Below are positions 32,351 through 39,552 of a DNA stretch of 64,000 nucleotides, one piece after another (the first letter of the stretch is position 1; every line of letters begins with the position of its first letter). The position numbers and the translations under genes are program-made. Where the stretch lies: NCBI GenBank assembly GCA_035373905.1, contig DAOSOK010000006.1, forward strand, positions 62,001-126,000, read 5' to 3'. The notes below the pieces were generated by a model. The model was given only the letters and a program-made list of their open reading frames with translations. It was not told the origin of the DNA and made no database searches. The DNA comes from Candidatus Ozemobacteraceae bacterium (GTDB lineage: Bacteria; Muiribacteriota; Ozemobacteria; Ozemobacterales; Ozemobacteraceae).

Positions 32351-34075
32351 TCAGAAGGAACTGCCGAAGTTGAAGTAGGTGCGGCCCTCGTCGCGGTCCG
32401 TCGCCTTGCCGTAGTCGACGGCAACGGGCCCGAGCGGGGTCTGGAGGCGGATGCCGATGCCGTAGCCGGCTTTCGCGTCGAAGTCCTTGGACAGGCGGAA
32501 GTAGTCGAGCCCCCAGGCGCTGCCGACATCGTAGAACCCGACCACGTCGAAGTTTTTCGCGATGTTCTGCCGCAACTCGAAGTTGCCGTAGAGCAGCTTC
32601 GTCCCGAGGAACTCGCGCTCGCGGTAGCCGCGGACCGTGTCGCTGCCGCCGACGGAGAACATGTCGTAGACCGGCACGAATCCTTCGCCGATCGAGGTTC
32701 GGCCGCCCACGCCCTGCACGGCGAACACGGTCTTCTTGTTGTTCGAAATCGGAATATATCTCCGGAGGGACAGAACGTATTTGGTGTACTGGTTGGCCCC
32801 GCGAAGGAGGCCGCCGGTCGTCTCGACCCAGAGCGTGTCGTGCAGGCCGCCAGACGGGCGGAAGCGATTGTCACGGGTGTCCTTGTCGAGAATCGCGCCC
32901 AGGCTCTGGAGGCGACCGTTCATGACCCCGACCGGGGCCGCGGCGAGGGTCTCGTCGGTGGGCGTCAGGTTGATGTCCTCGTCGCGGAACCGGAACGACA
33001 GGTCAACGTCGCGGCGGATGCGCCGCCCGAGGGTGATGTTGCCGCCCTTGCGCTCTTCGTCGTATTCCGTGAGAGTGTTGCCGAGATTGTAGAGGTTTCT
33101 TGTATATTTTGTATTATATAAATCGATGCCGAAGCTCCGGGGCTTGTCGTTCAGCCACGGATCGAAGTATCCGATCTCGAACGTCTGGACGCCGCCGAAC
33201 TCGGTCTTCCCGTAGATACGCTTTCCCTCGCCCTTGAAGTTGTTCTGGGAAAGGTTCGCGAAGCCGACAAGGCCGTTCAGCGAGCTGTAGCCGCCGCCGA
33301 CGCCCGCCCTGCCGGTCTTCTGTTCGACGACCTGGATCACGAGGACGATCTCCTCGGGGCTCTTGCCGGGAAGATGGTCGCGCTTCACTTCCTCGAAGAA
33401 GCCGAGGTTGTAGATGCGCTGCAGGTCGCGCACGATCTTGTTGTTGTCGTAGACCTGGCCGGTTTTCACGGTCAGCTCGCGGCGGACGACCTTTTCCTTG
33501 GTCTTCTTCAGGCCCTCGACGCGGATCTCCGAGAGAATGCCCTCAGTGATCTCGACGAAGATCTTCGAGCCCTTGTCCTTCACGTAGGCGTCGCTGACCT
33601 TGGAGAACAGGAAGCCCTCGCGGGCCAGCAGTTCGTTGATGTTCTGGATGTCCTGGGTCAGGAGCTTCGAGTTGAAGACCGTGCCGATGCGGCTTTCCAT
33701 GGCCTTCTCGATTTTCTCGTGGGAAACCTTGGTGCAGCCCTTGATCTCGATGCTGTCGATGATCGCGTTTTCCTCAACCTTGAAGACGAGCAGCTTGCCC
33801 TTTTCGTCGTTGCGAATCTCGGCGCCGACGTAGGAGAAGTATCCCATTTCGCCGAGCCGGGCGATCTCAGCCTGGACATCGTTCTGCTCGAGGCGGTCCC
33901 CGATTTTCATCTTGATATTCAAGAGAATCGTGGATTCAGGAATCATCTTGTTGCCTTCCACCTTGAAACCGACGACGAGGTTGCTTTCGAATCCGAAAGC
34001 GGTGCCGGCCAGCAGGACGAGGCAGCAGAAAGCGCCGATCAGGAGTTTGGAAACGGTCGTGCGACTCGGGGTCAT
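32351..34075 (-). CDS. bamA: Outer-membrane assembly factor BamA, three-POTRA form
   Basis: BamA inserts beta-barrels in the outer membrane. After a signal peptide (to about residue 29) three POTRA domains can be recognised: near 32-103 (VVGFKVEGNKMIPESTILLN), 104-180 (IIDSIEIKGCTKVSHEKIEK) and 181-253 (ILSEIRVEGLKKTKEKVVRR). A 16-strand barrel follows, with the conserved SVGGSDTVRGYREREFLG segment (the RGY loop) and GLDYFRLSKDFDAKAGYGIG, ending FNFGSSF. The total of 574 residues compares with about 800 for the five-POTRA protein of Escherichia coli. GAAGGAG precedes the ATG. It heads the group with skp and lpxD. Confidence 0.95.
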   Translation of the reverse strand: MTPSRTTVSKLLIGAFCCLVLLAGTAFGFESNLVVGFKVEGNKMIPESTILLNIKMKIGDRLEQNDVQAEIARLGEMGYFSYVGAEIRNDEKGKLLVFKVEENAIIDSIEIKGCTKVSHEKIEKAMESRIGTVFNSKLLTQDIQNINELLAREGFLFSKVSDAYVKDKGSKIFVEITEGILSEIRVEGLKKTKEKVVRRELTVKTGQVYDNNKIVRDLQRIYNLGFFEEVKRDHLPGKSPEEIVLVIQVVEQKTGRAGVGGGYSSLNGLVGFANLSQNNFKGEGKRIYGKTEFGGVQTFEIGYFDPWLNDKPRSFGIDLYNTKYTRNLYNLGNTLTEYDEERKGGNITLGRRIRRDVDLSFRFRDEDINLTPTDETLAAAPVGVMNGRLQSLGAILDKDTRDNRFRPSGGLHDTLWVETTGGLLRGANQYTKYVLSLRRYIPISNNKKTVFAVQGVGGRTSIGEGFVPVYDMFSVGGSDTVRGYREREFLGTKLLYGNFELRQNIAKNFDVVGFYDVGSAWGLDYFRLSKDFDAKAGYGIGIRLQTPLGPVAVDYGKATDRDEGRTYFNFGSSF

Positions 34076-34258
34076 AGCACTCCTTCTATGGATAGACTAG
34101 GCTGAGCATGGGCATGATACGCACCGTTCCGGAGAATGTCAAGGAAGCGGCTCAGGATGCCGTTTTCCGTCCACATCGTCGGTGCACCGGCACGGTCATC
34201 CACATATATATCGGCTAAACATGCGCCGCATTCCAACCGCTCCGGAAAACAACGCTCC

Positions 34259-34287
34259 TTGTCAGGATTTTCCGCATGATTTATGCT
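34259..34287 (+). promoter_or_regulatory. Putative sigma-70 promoter of the DnaB-like gene
   Basis: TTGTCA is followed by a 17-base spacer and TATGCT, with the GTG start 32 bases after the -10. The -35 matches 5 of 6 and the -10 matches 4 of 6 consensus bases. Confidence 0.5.
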
Positions 34288-34318
34288 AGATACCTGATTG
34301 TCGTGAGGAGGAATACCC

Positions 34319-36469
34319 GTGGCAAAATGCCCTGAATGCAATCGCGAACTTCCCCTGAGCGGGAAATGCCCGTTCTGTCAGCGCCCCGCCGCCCCCGGCG
34401 GATTTTCCTTCAAAGATCTTCTCCAGAAGCGGACGGACGGAGTTCCGCCCGTGCCGCCCTCCCAGCCGCAGGCCGGCCCGAGCGAACCGCCTCCCGTGGT
34501 TCCTGCGCCGCCTTCGCCGGCTCCGACGACCGGCGTATCAGGGAGCTCCCATCCGGGTTCACCGCTCCCGCCCTCTCCTGCCCCGACGCCGCTTTCCCCC
34601 GATCTCCCTTCATTCCCTCCTCTGCCGAGCCAACCGTCCGGTGGCTCCGTCCTCGCCGGACTTCGGGCGAAAGCCGGAGCAGGCTCACCCCTTCCGCCAG
34701 CATCGCCGCCCGTCGTCGGAGATGCAGGCCCGCACGTTCCTTCCGAACGGCCATCGCCGCTTCCGGTCGCGCCCTCAGCACCGGAGCGCGATTCCCAGGC
34801 GTTCCTGGTCCAGAGAAAAGGGGTTGCCGATGCCAAGGCGGTTCTTGGCGGGGAGCAACCGGGGCAGGATACGAGCGTGTTCAGCTCGAAGATCACCGGC
34901 CTCGGCGACGAGGAGATGGAGTGCTCGGTTCTCGCCGGTCTTCTCAACGACAGTTACATTCTCGAGGCGGCCGCCTCCAAGGGGCTGATCGCCGACCTCT
35001 TCTCGACGTCGTATTCCCGAGCGATCTGCAAGGCCATCATGGCCCTGCGCGAAGAGAATCGTGACGGTTCGCTGATCGACAAGATCATCATCAAAAACAA
35101 ACTGAAGCACCAGGGCTTGTTCGATCTGCCGATGCAGAACTACCTCAACCGGGTCATCGCACAGCCCTCCCCCACCCTCGACCAGGTGCTGCATTACCTC
35201 GAACTGATGAAGGAGCAGGCGCTCAAGCGCCGGCTCAAGGAAATAGCGACCAATATACACGAGTTCATCGACAATCCCGACCCGAACAAGCCGATTGCCA
35301 TCGAGCATTTCACCACGACGGTCATCGAAGACATCCGAAACGTCCAAAAGGCGAAGGCCACCAAGCGCATCAACCTGGTGAAAGAGGAGATGCGCGAGAT
35401 CATCAAGGATATCGACGAGCGGGAAGTGAAGGGCGAGGTCGAGATCATCGGCTACTCGTTCGAGCCGTTCCATTACCTGAACGTCGCCGTCTCGGGCTTC
35501 CGCAAGGGATTCATGTATGCGATCGCCGGCGCGCCGCGGCGCGGCAAGACGACGTTCACGCTCGAGCTGGCAACTTCGGTCGCGACGAACTGCAAAATTC
35601 CCGTGCTGTTCTTCACATACGAGCAAACGAAGAAAAACCTGACCTACCGCCTCCTCGCGAAGGAGAGCCGACTGAACCCCGACTCCCTCCAACGCAAGAA
35701 GGTCCGCTCCGACATGATCATGGACGCGAAGTTCATGGGCGGCTGGAAGCGGATGCAGTCCTACATGGACTACTTCTACATCGTCGAGGCGACGAAGGCC
35801 GACACCATCGACCGCATCCGCACCTACGCTTACAACGTCATGCAGGACTTCAACACGCATGATCTGATGATCTTCGTCGACTACATCCAGAAGATGCCGC
35901 TCTCGCGGGCCTACATGGACGAAAAATTCAAGGTCGAGGAGATCTCGACCGAGCTGAAGGCGCTATCCATCGAGCTGAACAACCCGATCATGACGATCAG
36001 CTCGCTGTCGAAGGAAGGCTGTATGATCGACGCGACGGAAAGCCCCGAGCGCCCGACGATGTATCACTGCAAGGGGTCGGGCGACCTCGAATACGATCTC
36101 GACTGCGCGATGATCCAGGCGAAAGACTGGGGCGACACGAAGGAGCTGCACAACCAGCTCATGCACAAGGCCGAAGAGATGGGCAAAGACCCGACCCGCG
36201 TTCCGAAGGTCGACGTCGTCAACCTGTATCTCGACAAGAACCGCGACGCACCGGAAGGCATCTACTCGACCCTCCAGTATCTGTTCTTCATCGAGGACAA
36301 CAAGTTCATCGAACTCGGCCCCAAATACGACGACGACCGGTTCCGGTTCAGCAAGATCGAGTCGCTCGTCAACGACCTGATCGAGCGCAACTACATCATC
36401 TTCTTCGACAAGGAAAAAGACAACGCGCTGCAGAAAGGCCGCGTCCAGATCAAGCTCAAGAACGTCTGA
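34319..36469 (+). CDS. DnaB-type replicative helicase with N-terminal zinc ribbon and Pro-rich linker
   Basis: The GTG start follows TGAGGAGGAA. Residues 1-23 form a two-CxxC zinc ribbon (CPECNRELPLSGKCPFC). About 160 Pro/Ser-rich residues follow. The rest is DnaB-like: an N-terminal helical domain (EEMECSVLAGLLNDSYILEA; LKHQGLFDLPMQNYLNRVIA), then a RecA core with Walker A AGAPRRGKTTFTLEL near 402, Walker B LMIFVDYIQKM near 516, and GSGDLEYDLDCAMIQAKDWG near 585. The core is divergent (for example RR in Walker A where SMG is common). It could be the main replicative helicase or an accessory one. It is divergent from bamA and is followed by a lipoprotein gene. Confidence 0.85.
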   Translation: MAKCPECNRELPLSGKCPFCQRPAAPGGFSFKDLLQKRTDGVPPVPPSQPQAGPSEPPPVVPAPPSPAPTTGVSGSSHPGSPLPPSPAPTPLSPDLPSFPPLPSQPSGGSVLAGLRAKAGAGSPLPPASPPVVGDAGPHVPSERPSPLPVAPSAPERDSQAFLVQRKGVADAKAVLGGEQPGQDTSVFSSKITGLGDEEMECSVLAGLLNDSYILEAAASKGLIADLFSTSYSRAICKAIMALREENRDGSLIDKIIIKNKLKHQGLFDLPMQNYLNRVIAQPSPTLDQVLHYLELMKEQALKRRLKEIATNIHEFIDNPDPNKPIAIEHFTTTVIEDIRNVQKAKATKRINLVKEEMREIIKDIDEREVKGEVEIIGYSFEPFHYLNVAVSGFRKGFMYAIAGAPRRGKTTFTLELATSVATNCKIPVLFFTYEQTKKNLTYRLLAKESRLNPDSLQRKKVRSDMIMDAKFMGGWKRMQSYMDYFYIVEATKADTIDRIRTYAYNVMQDFNTHDLMIFVDYIQKMPLSRAYMDEKFKVEEISTELKALSIELNNPIMTISSLSKEGCMIDATESPERPTMYHCKGSGDLEYDLDCAMIQAKDWGDTKELHNQLMHKAEEMGKDPTRVPKVDVVNLYLDKNRDAPEGIYSTLQYLFFIEDNKFIELGPKYDDDRFRFSKIESLVNDLIERNYIIFFDKEKDNALQKGRVQIKLKNV

Positions 36470-36505
36470 ACCGCACTGCCGGAAACGTATCGCCCCGGAG
36501 GGCAC

Positions 36506-38383
36506 ATGAATAATTATTTTACAAGATATATAGTCAAAGCATTTTGTGCATTTCTGACGGCGGCGGGCGTTTCGGCTCTTCTCACCGGCTGTTCGGCGGG
36601 CAAGTCAGGCCTGATGCAGATCACGCCGCAGCAGTATTTCTACTCGGCCAAGGAGAAGCTCGAGACGATCAACGAGCGCGCCTACGACATTCGCGACCTC
36701 GACGAAATCATCCGGGTGCTCCAGAGCGCCGAGAAAGACGCGAAGTCGGGCGAGATCATCGACAAGTCCCGGATGTATCTCGTTCTCGCCTGCACGCTGA
36801 AGGCCCGCAAGCAGTATCAAAGCAACATCCTCAAAGGCGAATACCTGGCGAACCGCCCCGAGCCGTTCTTCGTGCTCGACGTGAAGCCCGTCCAGGAGAC
36901 GTTGCGCGAGGCGAAAAAGTGGCTCAGAAGCTGCGAGGCGGGCTGGAAAACGAAGTCGCTCGATGCCGACCTGCAGTTCGTCAAAGGATATTACTACACG
37001 CAGAAGATGCTGACGCAGAAGGGCAGCGAGCACCGCGAGAGCCTCTGGACGGCGGTGAATGCGTTCAGGCGTTGCATCGGCATCGCCCCCGACTACAAGA
37101 GCGACTTCCGCCTGTTCGGGAAGGAGCTGACCCCGCGCGAGGTGCGGCTGAAGCTGATCGAGTGCCTCGCCCTGGGCGGTGAGGTCGCTGAGGCGTACGG
37201 TCTCGTCTCGGAATACACGTTCACGCCCATGCCGGCACTGACGCCGCTTTCCGCGCGCGCCGACTACGCATGGATGCACATGAAGGGCCTCGTGCTGGCC
37301 ATGATGGGGCGATATGAAGAGGCGGCCGAGTTGTTGAAGCGGTTCAGGATCGTTCCGCCGCAGGATTATCCGACCGTCGAAGAGGCGCTCTGGGTGCTGG
37401 AAGGGGTATACGACCGGCTCGCCGAAACGACCGACGACGACACGTGGCGCATGGAGGCCCGGATCGTGGCGTCGATGCTGAAACAGTTGAAGGGGCCGTA
37501 CGCGAAGGAAAAATACACGACAGCCGCGAACATCTTTCCCCGATGGCTGCCGGGCGATGCGACCTTTTTTGAGGCCCTGGTCCGGTTTCACAGCGGCGAT
37601 TTCGACAAGGCCCGCGAAGCCCTCGTTCCCATCGCCCGCGGCGGCATGATGACAAGGGCAAACCGACTGTTCTCTCGCGTGCTGGCCCTCGAAACGGAAC
37701 TGTACGCCGGCCGCAGGGTCGCAGACGATCTTCTCGAGGAATTGCTCGGCATCGCCGTGGACAGGCAGCTTTCCCCCCTGCTCAAGGAGCGCCTGGGTTA
37801 CCTGCTGGCCCGGTATGTCATGGGCGAAGCCGAAGCGTTCAAACAGGGGCGGCTCGAAGGCGAGAACCAGACGTTCGTCAAGGCAATCCTCGGCCGCCCG
37901 TGGGCGCTGTCGCTCAAATACAGACGCGGCGACTGGCTGAAGCCGAACGAACTCCCCGGCGGCGAGTCCGGCTCTTCGGAAAAGGAGCGACCGGCCCCGA
38001 AAACGGAACGCGGATCCTCTCGCGAGAAGACGGCCGCTGGGAAGCGCCCCGCGCCGGAAAGCGAGCGTCTGTTCAACGCGTTTCCCGTTCGCGAATCGAA
38101 ACGGGTGCCGCGCCGACGCGACTTCGCCGCGCTCGTCGCCGAGGTCTACGCGAACAGGTCCGAAGACTGGATCACCAGCGCAAACCTGAATCTGATCGCC
38201 CTTCCTCAGATGACGCTTCTCGGCGGCGGCCGCATCGTCGGCCGGGAGGAAGAGGGCAAGGGCTGGGTTTTCAAGGGCGAGGACATCGACGAACTGCGTC
38301 GGGGCGGGAGGTATCTCGCCATCTTCGAATACGCCGACTCCGACAGCGCCAAGTCCATCCAAGGCATCCTCTTCGAACCCTGA
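36506..38383 (+). CDS. TPR-like helical lipoprotein of unknown function
   Basis: This 625-residue protein has a lipoprotein signal with lipobox LLTGC (C29). The body is mostly helical with TPR-like spacing (LRSCEAGWKTKSLDADLQFV; YAWMHMKGLVLAMMGRYEEA; FFEALVRFHSGDFDKAREAL). Near residues 490-530 there is a disordered basic stretch. The C-terminal 100 residues form a different small domain (DFAALVAEVYANRSEDWITS; GGRYLAIFEYADSDSAKSIQ). GGAGGG precedes the ATG, and the first 15 codons are strikingly AT-rich. No known family is recognised. It begins 36 bases after the helicase gene, but a functional link is not evident. Confidence 0.75.
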   Translation: MNNYFTRYIVKAFCAFLTAAGVSALLTGCSAGKSGLMQITPQQYFYSAKEKLETINERAYDIRDLDEIIRVLQSAEKDAKSGEIIDKSRMYLVLACTLKARKQYQSNILKGEYLANRPEPFFVLDVKPVQETLREAKKWLRSCEAGWKTKSLDADLQFVKGYYYTQKMLTQKGSEHRESLWTAVNAFRRCIGIAPDYKSDFRLFGKELTPREVRLKLIECLALGGEVAEAYGLVSEYTFTPMPALTPLSARADYAWMHMKGLVLAMMGRYEEAAELLKRFRIVPPQDYPTVEEALWVLEGVYDRLAETTDDDTWRMEARIVASMLKQLKGPYAKEKYTTAANIFPRWLPGDATFFEALVRFHSGDFDKAREALVPIARGGMMTRANRLFSRVLALETELYAGRRVADDLLEELLGIAVDRQLSPLLKERLGYLLARYVMGEAEAFKQGRLEGENQTFVKAILGRPWALSLKYRRGDWLKPNELPGGESGSSEKERPAPKTERGSSREKTAAGKRPAPESERLFNAFPVRESKRVPRRRDFAALVAEVYANRSEDWITSANLNLIALPQMTLLGGGRIVGREEEGKGWVFKGEDIDELRRGGRYLAIFEYADSDSAKSIQGILFEP

Positions 38384-38399
38384 TCCATCCGGTGGCTCC

Positions 38400-38430
38400 T
38401 GTAGGGGCGGGTTTGAAACCCGCCCCTACA
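38400..38430. repeat. Perfect 31-base palindrome between convergent genes
   Basis: TGTAGGGGCGGGTTT and its exact complement AAACCCGCCCCTACA flank a single G. It lies 16 bases after the lipoprotein stop and 7 bases before the convergent pseudopilin stop, so it can fold in both transcripts. I recall very similar palindromes as dispersed repeats in many unrelated bacterial genomes. Only one copy is in this window. Confidence 0.8.
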
Positions 38431-38437
38431 CCTGCTT

Positions 38438-39109
38438 TTATTGGGTTGCCTGGAGGAGCCAGTTGACGCGGCGCGGGGTGATCATCATGAAAAACTGCTT
38501 CACCCGCGGGTCGGTCGGATCGTTCAGAATCTTCTGTTTTTCGGCTTCGCTGAGGGTCGCGAACTTCTCGGTATACAAAATGGTCATCGAGACCTTGAAC
38601 CAGACCTTCGAGTTCAGCGACAACTCCGATTCGACAAACGAGTCCGAGTTCCTGTAACTGTTGTCGAACTCGAATTTCAGGATCTGGCCGTCGTCGAACA
38701 TGAACGGCCGCATATCGGAAATATCCGGATCGCTTTCCTTGATGTTCCCTTTTTTCCCGCGGTACAGGCGCCTCGAGGCCTTGTCGAAATGATAGACAAC
38801 CGTTTCCTTGGCGGAGACGGGGATGTTCATGACGTTTGCGTCGTCCTGCAGCGAGGCTTCCGGCTTGTCGATGGCGTTGCGAAGTTCGTTGCGGATGCCG
38901 GACATGATGATGCGCGTCGTCTGCAGGATATCGAGTTTGTTGCGGGCGTGCATGAAGCTTTTCTGGACATTGCGGAGGATCTGGTAGATCGCGCCGCTCA
39001 TCAGCATGATCATGCCGACCACGAAGAGCAGTTCGACCATCGTCATGGCGTGTCGTGCATGCCGGGCCCTGTCGTGCGGCGTTCGTCGTGTCGGCTGGAT
39101 ATTCTTCAT
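38438..39109 (-). CDS. GspJ-like pseudopilin, group A
   Basis: This 223-residue protein has a long basic leader and a prepilin site HA|MTMVELLFVVGMIML, with Glu at +5 but Ala rather than Gly at -1. The hydrophobic N-helix is followed by SFMHARNKLDILQTTRIIMS and a beta-rich domain (YHFDKASRRLYRG; ILKFEFDNSYRNSDSFVESE), similar in layout to GspJ/PilW minor pseudopilins. The start overlaps the previous gene's stop (TGATG). It is the last gene of group A. Confidence 0.85.
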   Translation of the reverse strand: MKNIQPTRRTPHDRARHARHAMTMVELLFVVGMIMLMSGAIYQILRNVQKSFMHARNKLDILQTTRIIMSGIRNELRNAIDKPEASLQDDANVMNIPVSAKETVVYHFDKASRRLYRGKKGNIKESDPDISDMRPFMFDDGQILKFEFDNSYRNSDSFVESELSLNSKVWFKVSMTILYTEKFATLSEAEKQKILNDPTDPRVKQFFMMITPRRVNWLLQATQ

Positions 39110-39552
39110 CAGTAGTAGTTGTATCGCGGGTCGGTCAGGATCGTGACGAACCGCAGCGGCGGGATGTCCGTAAAGGTGCGGCCGGTCGCAGTGACGGTGA
39201 TGATAATCCTCAGCAGGTAGACCGGCTTCGCGCCTTTCGGCAGGGGAACCAGCGGTTGGAGGTTACAGGCGAATTCGAGATTGAAGCCGTTCTTCGCGGC
39301 GCTTTCCCGGATTTCGACGAAGTCCTTTTCCTGGGGGAGCTTCTGGGCGCGGTCGTATCCGAGCGTCCTGGCGAGCTCGAGGGCGGAAGCCCCGAACAGC
39401 GTCGCGATAACGCGCGTGTCGGCGCGCACGATGCGGCGCTGGCCTGATTTCATCAGCGAGTAGATCGGGAGGATGCCGGCCGAGAGCAGCATGACGACGA
39501 CGAGGATCTCGATCAGCGAAAAGGCGGCGCGGGTTCGTCGCAAGTCAGTCAT
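39109..39552 (-). CDS. GspI/PilV-like pseudopilin, group A
   Basis: This 147-residue protein starts at the ATG at 39552, which overlaps the end of the preceding gene by eight bases; a GTG 30 bases upstream is an alternative. The prepilin site is AA|FSLIEILVVVMLLSAGILPI (Ala at -1, Glu at +5), as in GspI/PilV proteins that have the AGILPIYSL motif. The C-terminal domain is short (LEFACNLQPLVPLPKGAKPV; LLRIIITVTATGR). It is followed by the GspJ-like gene. Confidence 0.85.
   Translation of the reverse strand: MTDLRRTRAAFSLIEILVVVMLLSAGILPIYSLMKSGQRRIVRADTRVIATLFGASALELARTLGYDRAQKLPQEKDFVEIRESAAKNGFNLEFACNLQPLVPLPKGAKPVYLLRIIITVTATGRTFTDIPPLRFVTILTDPRYNYY

Noticed and set aside
34208..34215. Minus-strand GCCGATAT upstream of bamA
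   Set aside because: It stands alone within a TATATA run with no sigma-28 -35, ahead of a housekeeping gene.
36605..38362. A 585-codon minus-strand open frame across the TPR-like lipoprotein
   Set aside because: The plus-strand frame has a ribosome site, lipobox and helical repeats; the minus frame has none of these.
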